A DNA stretch of 64,000 bases from Ascoidea rubescens DSM 1968 (lineage: Eukaryota > Ascomycota > Saccharomycetes > Ascoideales > Ascoideaceae): contig NW_017962918.1 of assembly GCF_001661345.1 (NCBI RefSeq), forward strand, positions 124,001-188,000. Direction: 5' to 3'. This document shows, in pieces, positions 40,732 to 50,172 of the stretch. The position numbers and the translations under genes are program-made. Numbering within the stretch: position 1 is the stretch's first letter; every line of letters begins with the position of its first letter. The notes beneath the pieces were generated by a model. The model searched no databases. It was not told where the DNA came from and saw only the letters and a list, made by a program, of their open reading frames with translations.

Positions 40732-41103
40732 GCTCCACTGTGCAATTACATACATTTCCATTTATAAAGTTATACATTTAACTTCGCACTCACCGTAAGC
40801 CTGTTGTCATTCGTACTCAATCCCTTTCTGTAGCTCCAGTCTGTTTCTCCCGTTCCAAACAGGGCTTTTTCTTGCGCTTTGCTGCTTACTTTCTCCTATT
40901 CCCCAATACCCGACCCGCCTTCATCCCCTTCGAACAGGGAGACTTATGTGTGAAACTTAAAGGGCGGAATAGTCTACAGAAAAATGCTTTTAATCCTTAA
41001 AACTCACACTAATTCTAAATCAATCAATTCCACCTATAAATTTATTTCAGCTCCTACCTCAACCTCTTTATTAGCTAATTCTTGCACCTACCTTCCCTCA
41101 AAA
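40732..41103. other. TMLH-SGF73 intergenic region
   Basis: About 370 bp, pyrimidine-rich at 40800-40930, between two + strand genes. The SGF73 frame is open from an ATG at 40984, but the segment 40984-41103 lacks Sgf73-like sequence and the ATG at 41104 is a better start. If the earlier ATG were used, 40 residues resembling a weak mitochondrial leader would be added. Confidence 0.55.
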
Positions 41104-42519
41104 ATGAATTCTGCAACTGGCAAAAAACCACCTAATTACAACTCCAGAAACTTAGTCAATACTAACAACATCAACAGCAATATCGCCAGCAATAACGTCA
41201 CCAACAATTCCAGCAACAATAATGCCAGCCCTATTTCCATCTCCAATACCAATCCTAATACTCAGCTCTCCAATCCCACCGACAACTCTAATATATCAAG
41301 CTTAATAAGCGAAATACCAAACGCAACCAAAATCATCAGCAACATTATCAAGCCTATAAATATCAACTTGAATCCCAAACAAGTTTATGTTTGGCGAGAT
41401 TTTGGAGACTACTTGAATAGATGCAATCACATCCAACTAACTGATCTTCAAGAGTACACCAGCAATAACAATAACAATAACAATAACAATAGCAATCCTG
41501 AAAACTATAATATTAATAAAAACATTGACACACACTGGAACATTTTCAAGAACCCAAATTTAATCACAAATAACCCACTCTCAAAACCCTTCAAATACAG
41601 AATATGCAATATTTGTCAAAGGCCAATATTGGAATCAGTATTGATAGATCACTTGAACAATTGCATCAAAAACAAACCTGAAATACAAAAAAATAAACTT
41701 AATAATGATAACTTATCCAACATCAATTACGCTACAAATAATGTCAACTCTGCTAATGGTCCGAATTTAAATAAAAATTTAGGCTTCAATTGTATTAGCA
41801 TATCTTCAAATCAGATCAAAATCAAGAAAACTCCAGGACGAAAACGTAAAAACAGCTCCAACTCAAAGGATAATACCCCAGCATCTATGACAAATTCTCC
41901 CAATATCAATACTCCAAATTTAACTGATTCGAACTCAGAGAAACCAACTACTCAAAGAAAAACCAAAAAAATCAAACTTCCCAAGGAAAAAAAAGTCAAG
42001 GCTCCCAAAGAAAAAAAAGTCAAGGCTCCCAAAGAGAAAGCAAAACAAAAGGAGAAAAAACAAAAACCCTTGCCTAAAATTAAGATCAAACTACCGGTTG
42101 ATGTCGAAATTCAATGTGGTGTTCTCTCAAGCAATGGTGTTTTATGTGGAAGATCATTGACATGTAAAATGCACTCAATGGGTCTTAAAAGAGCTGTGCC
42201 TGGAAGGTCAGCATCCTATGACATTTTGTTGGCAGCATATCAAAGAAAAAACCAAGTCAAAATGGCAGCAGATCTAGCAAACGCACAGGCAAAGAAGGAC
42301 AACCTTGTTCATGGGAGAGATCAACCTTTGGACAGCGATGAAGAATGTGAATTGGTTCTCAAAGGCGTCAAAAATAGCATCCCCATGCCCTTAGAGGTCT
42401 CCACCATCATGCCTATCAGATCAAGAACCAACTACTTGCGAATGTGCCAGTTTTTCACTGGCAATCTCATCGCGTCTGCCCCCTCAGGCCAGAACAACCT
42501 CAAGGACAATGACCAATAA
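41104..42519 (+). CDS. SGF73: SAGA deubiquitination-module subunit Sgf73 (ataxin-7 family)
   Basis: 471 aa from 41104. Sgf73 tethers the Ubp8 deubiquitinase module to SAGA. A zinc finger CNICQRPILESVLIDHLNNC starts at about residue 168, and the N-terminal helix region before it (KQVYVWRDFGDYLN) is likely the Ubp8-binding part. The SCA7 domain (about 332-400) has VEIQCGVLSSNGVLCGRSLTC, the conserved Cys/His zinc ligands (C, C, H in CKMHSMGLKRAVPGR) and the LLAAYQRKNQ end. Lysine-rich KVKAPKEK repeats precede it. Asn- and Ser-rich spacers are typical of this window. The call is firm; the start is the main uncertainty. Confidence 0.93.
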   Translation: MNSATGKKPPNYNSRNLVNTNNINSNIASNNVTNNSSNNNASPISISNTNPNTQLSNPTDNSNISSLISEIPNATKIISNIIKPININLNPKQVYVWRDFGDYLNRCNHIQLTDLQEYTSNNNNNNNNNSNPENYNINKNIDTHWNIFKNPNLITNNPLSKPFKYRICNICQRPILESVLIDHLNNCIKNKPEIQKNKLNNDNLSNINYATNNVNSANGPNLNKNLGFNCISISSNQIKIKKTPGRKRKNSSNSKDNTPASMTNSPNINTPNLTDSNSEKPTTQRKTKKIKLPKEKKVKAPKEKKVKAPKEKAKQKEKKQKPLPKIKIKLPVDVEIQCGVLSSNGVLCGRSLTCKMHSMGLKRAVPGRSASYDILLAAYQRKNQVKMAADLANAQAKKDNLVHGRDQPLDSDEECELVLKGVKNSIPMPLEVSTIMPIRSRTNYLRMCQFFTGNLIASAPSGQNNLKDNDQ

Positions 42520-42812
42520 ACTCACTCATCTATACTATAATCGACTCTTTAATAAATACCCACACCATACCTTGTAGTGGTCTCATCCTCCTCAACCACC
42601 TCTTGAACATTACTGCCACGCGTCAGAAAAAACGCGAAACATCTTTCTTTTCGTGCCCACCTCTGATTGCCCTTTTTGTAAACACAGCATTTTTGGGAAC
42701 AAACCTTCGAACGAAACTTGTAGCTGAATGATGATCTCAAGCCCAACTGTGTTGGTTATCTCTTATCTCTTCCAGCTTCAGCTTCAGCTTTTGCTCTTGT
42801 TTTTACGCCAGA

Positions 42813-45800
42813 ATGCCTAAACGAAAGCTACTCAAAGATTCCTCTTCTCCTATTTTTTCAACTCCACCAAAGCATTCCAAGGTCTCTCTTCTCTCCCCAC
42901 ACAAAAGAGCCAGGCACTCTATTCCAACCACATCAGCAAAATCTCTAAAGCAGACCAAACAATTGAAACTCCCAAAATCACATTTAAAATTGCAGTCAAA
43001 ACCTCAGTCAAAACCACAGTCAAAATCACACTGCAAATCACAATTGAGGTCGCAATTGCAATCACCAACTTCTACACAAATATCAGAAAACTTAGATCCT
43101 ACCTTAACCCTTGATGTTCTCAACTTGTTGAAACCTTCAAAAAGAGAGTTGAAGCAACTGAAATTAAACAATTTTTCAGTCTATTCATCTTCTCCAAATT
43201 CTCATATTGCTGCTGCTTCAAAGAACTCTGAAAATGATAAGTCTCCTAAAAAATCTTTGTTCACCCCAAAAGCAAAAAGTAAATACAGACAAACCATCAT
43301 GAATTCAACAGCGATTACTACATTGGATGATGATCCTTTTAATTTACTCACTCCTCATTCCGTTAAATCGCCCTTCAAACCTCTAATATTGAAAAATGAA
43401 AGTAATAAAAAGGCCAAGCACAAAGGTCACTCACCCAATAAGGAGCAAAAATCTATTAAGAAAAATAATTATACTCGAAATAGCCGTAGAAAACAGAATA
43501 AAAACGCATTATTAAAATCAATTTCAAAAGCAAATGGGCTGAGCAAAAGATTCGCTGAAAGTGTTATAGATATTGAATCCCAATCACAGCATGAATATTC
43601 CTCAAATGATTCGTCTCCACTAAAAAATAAAGGTGAGCTGCCAAAGCAGTTCCAACATGAGAATGAAAATCTTGATAAAGTTTTTCAAACTGTTCCACTA
43701 AGGAACTCACCAGAACGCACTATCTTTTCAACAGATAAGCCCATAGAAATCACAGAAGTTCAATCACAACTACAATCCATTGCTATGAATTCATTAGCCA
43801 ATGACCAAATTCCACAATTGATTCCACATACTGTTGTACCCCAATCAGTTTTTCCAGCAAAAATCAAAAATATCAATGCGATTAATGCTACTCCCAAAAT
43901 AAAGCTGGAGTTTTCAGAAAACGAAATACTCTTTCAAACTCAACATTCTAACAAATCTCAAATTGCTAATGTTCAAACAAAATCTCAAAATTCACAACTG
44001 AAAGAAAAGCAGAACAATAGAATTGAAGGCAATAAACAGACACAAAACAAAAATTCTCTCGATATTAAAGTTAAAGTCGAGAGTGCAAACCAATCCGTTA
44101 TTGAAAACTCTTCAACTGAAAGTAATTTACCAAACACTTCCTTCTTTCTAAAAAATTTAGATACATCTCCATTATCTAATATATGGTCATCTCCACCCAG
44201 TCATTTTTCAACGAAAAACCAGGTTAACATAGATAATAATGATAATGATAATGATAAAGATAAAGATAATAATAATAATAATTATAGTCACAATAAAAAT
44301 GAAAAAGTCTACCTGAAATTTCAAGTAAATTTTAAAAATTTCTTTTCAGATATAAATAATAACGAAATCGATGTCAATAGATCTGAATCCTCAGTGGTTT
44401 CTTCCGATTTTGAGCTTTTGGATGTGGTCCAAACCCCCCCTACAACAGGAAACGATGAAACTATGGATACATCTATTGGTTCAAGATCTAGATTCAGAAG
44501 TAGGATATCCAAAGATAATGCTGCAAAAAACATATTAAAAACTATAAAATCGTTGGATGATCAGCCAGACCTGTCAAACGAAGCTGTGAAAAGTCGTGAC
44601 TCAACAGAAGACAAACCCTCATTAAAACATCAGGTTCACCATAATTTAGCCAATTTATTTAATACAAGTCCAAAGAAACTATCTCCCCCTGATTCATTTT
44701 CTAAAGACAATGAAAATGGCTACATGAAAAAACAGTATGACAAATCATTCAAGAAATTTTTTGAAGATCATGAAACATTAGAGCCAATTGGTATAGATGT
44801 ACTACGAAAAAAATGGAAGGACATAATTCATACTTACGACCCCGAAGACAAGGAAGAGATAATCCACTCAGAAACAAAACATAGTCCCACCAAACTTTCG
44901 AGTAATTCGTATAATTCATATAACTCAAAAGGTGATGTGCAGGTTGACAATTCCACTCTTGCACCAGCAAAAGTTAATAGCTCTAAACATAATCCAATTG
45001 TCGATGCTAAATTACAAGAGGATCATACAGATGATGAAACCAGGATTCAAGAATTGATTTCTAAAATGAAAAGATTTATTAAAAAGGAAAAGGATTTAAA
45101 AGATGTTTCAAAGGTAAAACAGGAGCTTTCCCAAAACAGTGCGCCTCAACCTCTGCAAGCTGCAGAAGAAACAAAACGCTTCCAGAATCAACAAAAGCAA
45201 GCAAGCTCGTCTTTTTCAATCCCAGAAGACTTAGGATCAAATGGGATAAAGTTTCTGTACAAAAGATCTTACTCGAAAGGTTCTCAACCCAAGCTATTGA
45301 ACAGTTCCAAACTTGAAACTTATCAGATTCCTTCATCGCCACATTCATTATTGGACAATAAAATTCATAACTTCGAAACTTTCACAACTCCATTAACTTC
45401 CCCTTTGAAAACTCTTCGGTACTCATTACCATTACCTGACCCTAGATCATTTTTTTCTGACACACCAACTCCTCATACCGATAAACCGGAACCAACTATT
45501 AATTCTAGCGAAACACAAATATCAAAAACTCCCAAACCAAAAGTTCAAACGTTTTTCAATTTTCCTGATAAATCAATGAAAATTACTTGCAAAGACTGTT
45601 TCATGTCTTATCTTCCAAATATTAAATCAGACCAATATATACATCGAGATTATCATAAAAAATATGTTGATGGAATGAAATGGGAATATTCATATGGCAA
45701 AAAAATTATTGAACCTTCAAATGTAACAAATATTCCATTAAATATCAGAGAATCAATCAACTACCTTAATCCGATAATAAGAGATGGTTCAATTTTCGAG

Positions 45801-46379
45801 GTTGATCTCTTGGATGAGAAAAAAAAATCAGGACAAAAAGTCATTTTAGAATTGTTAAAAATGATCAATAATGAGCTCAATGCCCCTGATGATTGGTTTT
45901 CTTTCGGAGTCAAAGATCTTTCGAAAAATTCTGGTCATGTTTCTACCAAAGGTAAAATATATGTATATTCTTATAACCACAAAATTATCGGATTGGCTTC
46001 ATTTGAAAAGTTGAATGAACTCCAGAGATCAAAACTCAATTTGATGGATGTTAGAACAAAACAAGTAATTTCCATTCCACGAAATAGTTCTGATAAAAGG
46101 TTTTCCACTCTATTACAGATGATTCCTCAAGCATACTATGGATTATCCAGAATATTTGTATTAAAAAAATACAGAAGATCGAAAATTGCATTAATTATGT
46201 TATATGCGTCACTAAAAGAGCTTGTTTATGGTATTCAGTTGGAGAAAAACCAGATTAATTGGTCACAGCCAAGTTATTCAGGACTGAAATTGGCAAACAG
46301 TTTTAACCTAATAAGAGACAAAAGATCAGGAAAGGAATTTCTAGATGTGTATATTGAAGGTGAAAAAACCAATAGGTAA
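42813..46379 (+). CDS. ECO1: cohesin acetyltransferase Eco1 with very long N-terminus
   Basis: 1188 aa, against 281 aa in S. cerevisiae. Only the last ~270 residues match Eco1. A C2H2-like zinc finger (about 920-950: TCKDCFMSYLPNI...YIHRDYHKKYV) is preceded by the QTFFNFPDKS lead-in. The acetyltransferase domain has the GLSRIFVLKKYRRSKIALI acetyl-CoA loop, ELVYGIQL, INWSQPSYSG and a KEFLDVYIE end. Eco1 acetylates Smc3 during S phase to lock cohesion. The first ~890 residues are disordered, with basic, Ser/Gln repeats (KPQSKPQSKSHCKSQ), an NND/KD microsatellite near 44233-44280, and SPxK-type phospho-site words. Vertebrate ESCO proteins also carry long N-termini, so this may bind chromatin. 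That is inference. Confidence 0.9.
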   Translation: MPKRKLLKDSSSPIFSTPPKHSKVSLLSPHKRARHSIPTTSAKSLKQTKQLKLPKSHLKLQSKPQSKPQSKSHCKSQLRSQLQSPTSTQISENLDPTLTLDVLNLLKPSKRELKQLKLNNFSVYSSSPNSHIAAASKNSENDKSPKKSLFTPKAKSKYRQTIMNSTAITTLDDDPFNLLTPHSVKSPFKPLILKNESNKKAKHKGHSPNKEQKSIKKNNYTRNSRRKQNKNALLKSISKANGLSKRFAESVIDIESQSQHEYSSNDSSPLKNKGELPKQFQHENENLDKVFQTVPLRNSPERTIFSTDKPIEITEVQSQLQSIAMNSLANDQIPQLIPHTVVPQSVFPAKIKNINAINATPKIKLEFSENEILFQTQHSNKSQIANVQTKSQNSQLKEKQNNRIEGNKQTQNKNSLDIKVKVESANQSVIENSSTESNLPNTSFFLKNLDTSPLSNIWSSPPSHFSTKNQVNIDNNDNDNDKDKDNNNNNYSHNKNEKVYLKFQVNFKNFFSDINNNEIDVNRSESSVVSSDFELLDVVQTPPTTGNDETMDTSIGSRSRFRSRISKDNAAKNILKTIKSLDDQPDLSNEAVKSRDSTEDKPSLKHQVHHNLANLFNTSPKKLSPPDSFSKDNENGYMKKQYDKSFKKFFEDHETLEPIGIDVLRKKWKDIIHTYDPEDKEEIIHSETKHSPTKLSSNSYNSYNSKGDVQVDNSTLAPAKVNSSKHNPIVDAKLQEDHTDDETRIQELISKMKRFIKKEKDLKDVSKVKQELSQNSAPQPLQAAEETKRFQNQQKQASSSFSIPEDLGSNGIKFLYKRSYSKGSQPKLLNSSKLETYQIPSSPHSLLDNKIHNFETFTTPLTSPLKTLRYSLPLPDPRSFFSDTPTPHTDKPEPTINSSETQISKTPKPKVQTFFNFPDKSMKITCKDCFMSYLPNIKSDQYIHRDYHKKYVDGMKWEYSYGKKIIEPSNVTNIPLNIRESINYLNPIIRDGSIFEVDLLDEKKKSGQKVILELLKMINNELNAPDDWFSFGVKDLSKNSGHVSTKGKIYVYSYNHKIIGLASFEKLNELQRSKLNLMDVRTKQVISIPRNSSDKRFSTLLQMIPQAYYGLSRIFVLKKYRRSKIALIMLYASLKELVYGIQLEKNQINWSQPSYSGLKLANSFNLIRDKRSGKEFLDVYIEGEKTNR

Positions 46380-47661
46380 GTAGAATTTTAATATTTTATT
46401 TTATTTAGAGGAGAGGATTTTTGAACCAGATATTTTGCAGCTATGCGAATTTTGTTCGAATTCTTGTGCTATCAATAAAGACAATTTAAAATTTATTGTT
46501 TCTATCTAAAAGACGTTAAACACCTCTTCAAGCCAGAGTAAAAGGGAAAGCCAAATTGAAAATCGAGATGATTTTAATGATCCTGTTATTACTTGTCAGG
46601 CGAATGCTGAAAATTGAAAGGAAAATGTAATTTAGGAATTTGTTCTATCATTGATGGGTTTTATCGTAGAGGTCAAACGCACAGTTTTGCCAAAAAATTA
46701 AAGATAGAGTTTGTGAGACCTAAACTTTGAATCATATTCGAAAAAGTTTTCAAATGAAATTTTAAACCGTTTCTTTATTGGGTATGAATTAAAACTAAAT
46801 CAAATCAGGCCTTCATTGTAAACTAGGAATCAAGTAAATGAAAATAGCTCCATCAGTCTGACGATAAGCAGTAATTATCTGCAATTAATAAAATGGTTCA
46901 GTATTTTTAAAAGGTTTAAAGAGATAATATGAATTAAAAACAGATGAGGGTTTGGTAAATATTTTCGAATTTATGATACTTAGGTTTGAGAGTTTCTCTG
47001 AAATGTTTATCTTGTTATAAAACTTGTTTAGATCATAATTTTGAACAAAAATTCACTTGTCATAGATTTAGTTTTGAAAACTATTATTGTATGCTGAAAC
47101 AATATACTATAAAACATAGGTTTTATATAATATTATCAATTCATTATTTCACTATTTTATTTTATTATTTAGTTGTTATATTATTTTTTGGTTTTTTATT
47201 TGATTATTCTATTATTTTTTGTCATCTTGTCATTTTATTATTTTAATATTTTGTTACTTTATTATTTTATTATTTTATTATTTTTTACTATTTATTTTTT
47301 ACTCAAATTTTCTAAATTTTCTAATTTTCTTTTGCATATATATAATTTACTTAATTGACGTTTTTAATAATTGCTTGCCAATGAAATGAAAGTATTATAG
47401 TTAAATACTAATTGATAGAAGCATTAAAAAGGTTTTAAAGAGAAATAATAAATCAATTGAGGATATTATTTTTGAGGTTTGGGAAAGAGTAAACACAAGT
47501 AGAGAAAAACAGCAGAGATAATAGAACCAAATGAAATATCGGAAATAGAAATATTTGGTGATAAAAAAAGAACCAGTAATAATGAATAATTAATAAATAT
47601 AATATAACAATTCCGTAGTGAGTTTGAGGATTAAGAGATGTAAAGAAAGCATTGCAATGAA
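46380..47661. other. convergent intergenic region, AT-rich, 1.28 kb
   Basis: This lies between the ECO1 stop and the RRM gene stop. The section 47110-47340 is almost pure A+T with TTATTTTA repeats. Earlier sequence (46400-47000) is less biased but has no recognised open frame. It is long for a convergent gap in this window. A ncRNA is possible but nothing points to one. Confidence 0.55.
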
Positions 47662-48264
47662 TTAGTAGGGACGATAACCACCTCTGCCTCTAAAACCTCC
47701 TCTATAACCTCTTCCTCTGGCTCTTCTGCCACGAAAACCACCTCTACCTCTATTCAAGCCAGGAACGTTAGTTCTTTTTGGCACGACTTTCAACTGACGA
47801 CCTCTAAATAAAGTATCATTTAGCAACACAGCAGATTGAACCAAGCTAGGTTCAGAGAATTCAACATAGGCGTATCCTTTGGGGTGGCCAGTGAATTTAT
47901 CCAATAGAATGGTGACTCTATTTATAGTTCCACAAGAATTGAAGTGTTTTTGTAGTTCTTCAGGAGTTGTTCCATAGTCGACGTTACCAACATAAACACT
48001 TCTTGCGTCTACGTCTTCTTTTGGTTCTTTGACCATTGTTGATTCTTGTTCCAAGTCCTTTTGAATTTCTCTTAGTTTTGCAGCTTCAGCTTCCATTTCA
48101 GCTACTCTTGATTTCATTTGGGCCAACTGGTTATCAGGATCATTAGGATTAGCAGATAAATGAACGTTAGATTGGGGAGAAGATTCAGTGGGCTCAGATA
48201 AAAACTGAGACTGATTGTTAGTGGGATCGTTGAGTTCTGTGGTTGGAGTATCAGATGTGGACAT
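47662..48264 (-). CDS. SGN1: nuclear poly(A)-binding-type RRM protein (Sgn1/Pab2/PABPN1-like)
   Basis: 200 aa. It has an acidic N-terminus, a coiled-coil stretch (about 45-75: [19 protein letters not shown]), and one RRM (about 88-163) with [20 protein letters not shown] and the RNP1 [11 protein letters not shown], ending [15 protein letters not shown]. An RG/GRG-rich tail ([14 protein letters not shown]) follows. This order is that of fission yeast Pab2 and human PABPN1, which coat nuclear poly(A) tails. S. cerevisiae Sgn1 is the nearest budding-yeast relative. The exact functional equivalence is inferred. Confidence 0.9.
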   Translation of the reverse strand: MSTSDTPTTELNDPTNNQSQFLSEPTESSPQSNVHLSANPNDPDNQLAQMKSRVAEMEAEAAKLREIQKDLEQESTMVKEPKEDVDARSVYVGNVDYGTTPEELQKHFNSCGTINRVTILLDKFTGHPKGYAYVEFSEPSLVQSAVLLNDTLFRGRQLKVVPKRTNVPGLNRGRGGFRGRRARGRGYRGGFRGRGGYRPY

Positions 48265-48746
48265 CTCGGTAAGACTAGCTGTAATTATTGTTCAAGCAGA
48301 GTGATCAATTGGAAAAAGTTGGTGTGGTTGAATGAAGATTAAAATTTTTTTTTCTTCTTTAATTTTGCAGTTCACCTTTTGAGAATGATGAGGTTGAGAT
48401 CACATGTAAGAAAGCAGAAATGGAGGGTAAAAGGTAAAACAGAGCGAAGAGAATTTGAAAAGGAAATGGAGAAAGGAAGAGATGGATGAGATATTAAGTT
48501 GTAAATTGTGTATTGATTCGAGAAGTAGGAATTAATTTATAAGAAAAGTAGATAGTGAAACGTAGAAAATGGGGATGAAAAGAATAAACAATAATTTAAA
48601 AATACTAAAAGATAAAACGTATAAAGAAACACCGAGAAAATAGAAATAAAGTAGGAGACAAGAATTGTTTAATGAATATATGCTAAAAGACAAAAGATAG
48701 TAGAATAGATAATATAATATATTAGAAGAACCAAAAGTTGTAGAGA
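48265..48746. other. intergenic region upstream of the RRM gene
   Basis: 480 bp, A/G-rich, holding the RRM gene promoter and the ISA1 3' region. A T-rich run at 48337-48360 sits just before the RRM gene start on its strand. Nothing further was recognised. Confidence 0.6.
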
Positions 48747-49682
48747 TTATACCATGAAAGACTCACCACAGCCACAAGTGCCCTTGGAGTTTGGATTTTT
48801 GAAAACAAATTTGCTCGATAATTTATTATCTATCCAGTCCATTTCGGAACCAACTATGCTGAATAGAGCTTTTGAATCTATTATAACTTGGACGTCGTCT
48901 TGTTGAATTATCTCGTCAAATTTCTGAGGTTTGTCGACATAAGTCAAGTTATAAGTTAAGCCTGAGCAGCCTCTATTTTGAACACCAATTCTGATCAATT
49001 TGGGAGTTGGTTGATTGAGTAGATTTTTCAAATGGTTTACGGCATTAGGTGTCAAAGTTATTAAAGCTTTACGAGGTTTCAAGACTCTTCGTCTTCTAGA
49101 AGGTAAAGGAGCTGTAGGACTTGTCGTTGAGTTGGAAGAAGAAAAAGATATGGGTGCTGGAGATTTATTTGGAAGAGTGGAATTTAAATCTGTTTTGATT
49201 TTAATGGGGTTGTTGAGATTAGTGGGTTTATTAAGACTTTTGCCATTCAAATTAATATTAGTAAGCAAACTGGATTTGCTCTGCAGTATATTAGAATTTC
49301 TGTTCAAGATTGAGTTATTTTTCTTGTTGAAGAGATCAGCAAAGGACCTTGAAAAAGGTAGAGAATGCTTTGCCCATTTGCTGCCGGCAAGCGAATTGAA
49401 CTCATTGGCGATATTGGAATTGTCATCTCTGGCCAAGTCAGAGGTTATTTGAGACTTAAAGTCGCTGGAAAAGTAAGTAGCAGGCTTTTTGTGATTCATA
49501 GTTGGAACAGTTTGAAGAAATCTTTTAGAATTATTGCTCTTTGAGTGAGAAGAGTCCTTTAGGGTTCTTGTGAAGACTATGGAGGACGCATTGCAGCTGC
49601 TGCTGACAATAGGAAGGGATTTGGATGCAAGAAAGTTGCTGCTGAGCGCTGATTTGGAAGGCACTCTGAGAGAGACACACAT
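48747..49682 (-). CDS. ISA1: mitochondrial iron-sulfur assembly protein Isa1 (A-type carrier)
   Basis: 311 aa from the ATG at 49682 (MCVSLRVPSKS). The frame is open upstream to 49895, but the added residues are encoded by a GC-rich island and look like promoter. The C-terminal ~110 residues are the IscA fold: ITLTPNAVNHLKNLL, IRIGVQNRGCSGLTYNLTYV and the ending NPNSKGTCGCGESFMV. The three cluster-binding cysteines are C239, C303 and C305. Isa1 with Isa2 and Iba57 makes [4Fe-4S] clusters for aconitase, lipoate synthase and others. The N-terminus is basic, Ser-rich and lacks acids, as in mitochondrial presequences. The Asn/Ser-rich spacer (about 100-190) is longer than usual. Confidence 0.95.
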   Translation of the reverse strand: MCVSLRVPSKSALSSNFLASKSLPIVSSSCNASSIVFTRTLKDSSHSKSNNSKRFLQTVPTMNHKKPATYFSSDFKSQITSDLARDDNSNIANEFNSLAGSKWAKHSLPFSRSFADLFNKKNNSILNRNSNILQSKSSLLTNINLNGKSLNKPTNLNNPIKIKTDLNSTLPNKSPAPISFSSSNSTTSPTAPLPSRRRRVLKPRKALITLTPNAVNHLKNLLNQPTPKLIRIGVQNRGCSGLTYNLTYVDKPQKFDEIIQQDDVQVIIDSKALFSIVGSEMDWIDNKLSSKFVFKNPNSKGTCGCGESFMV

Positions 49683-50172
49683 GTTGACGATATAAAGGCT
49701 GTTGTTTGCTAAGAAAGGTGGTAAGAAAGAGAAGAGCTTCACAGCGGTGGAGCTACTTATATACTCTTCTCCAGCTCTGTCACTAAAGCGCTTCCTCCTC
49801 CAGACGCTGCCCGCGCGCTGCTTTGCGTCCGTGCGTCCTCCATACATCTGCTCAAAAAGCCCTTGATGACAATGCGTACGTCTCCCATTGGCCAAGACGC
49901 CGCGGAGAAAACTGCTGCAGTGCCGTCATCAGCTCGTGACTCGCACGTGTAGTTATGCTTATGCTGTATAACATCGCTGCCGATTGGCTGCACATATAAC
50001 GGGCTGTGATTGGCTGCTGCTATCGTGCAGCATCGCTTGAGAGATCTGCAGAGCAGGCGTCATACGCTACTGTTCCATGTTGATGGCATCTTGGGCCGCT
50101 ATACTACCGAGATTGGTTTGGATGGATGGTAATAGATTGATTTATCAATTGAATGGTCTACAACTCACTGAT
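49683..50172. other. GC-rich ISA1 promoter region
   Basis: 490 bp between the ISA1 start and the XKS1 stop, both on the - strand. The segment 49790-50060 is unusually GC-rich for this genome, with CCCGCGCGCTGC and GCCGCGG words. It contains three CCAAT boxes and one CACGTG, listed separately. A TATATA element lies at about 49757-49763 near ISA1. No gene is supported here. Confidence 0.65.
49887..50013 (-). promoter_or_regulatory. three CCAAT boxes and a CACGTG upstream of ISA1
   Basis: CCAAT reads on the ISA1 strand at 49887-49891, 49983-49987 and 50009-50013, and CACGTG lies at 49944-49949, all 205-331 bp before the ISA1 ATG. The HAP2/3/5 (CBF/NF-Y) complex binds CCAAT and controls respiratory and iron genes in yeasts. 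Cbf1 binds CACGTG. The motifs are seen; binding is inferred. Confidence 0.6.

Noticed and set aside
49683-49895. N-terminal extension of ISA1 to an upstream ATG
   Set aside because: The extra residues are encoded by the GC-rich promoter island with TATA-like DNA inside. The Met at 49682 gives a proper presequence.
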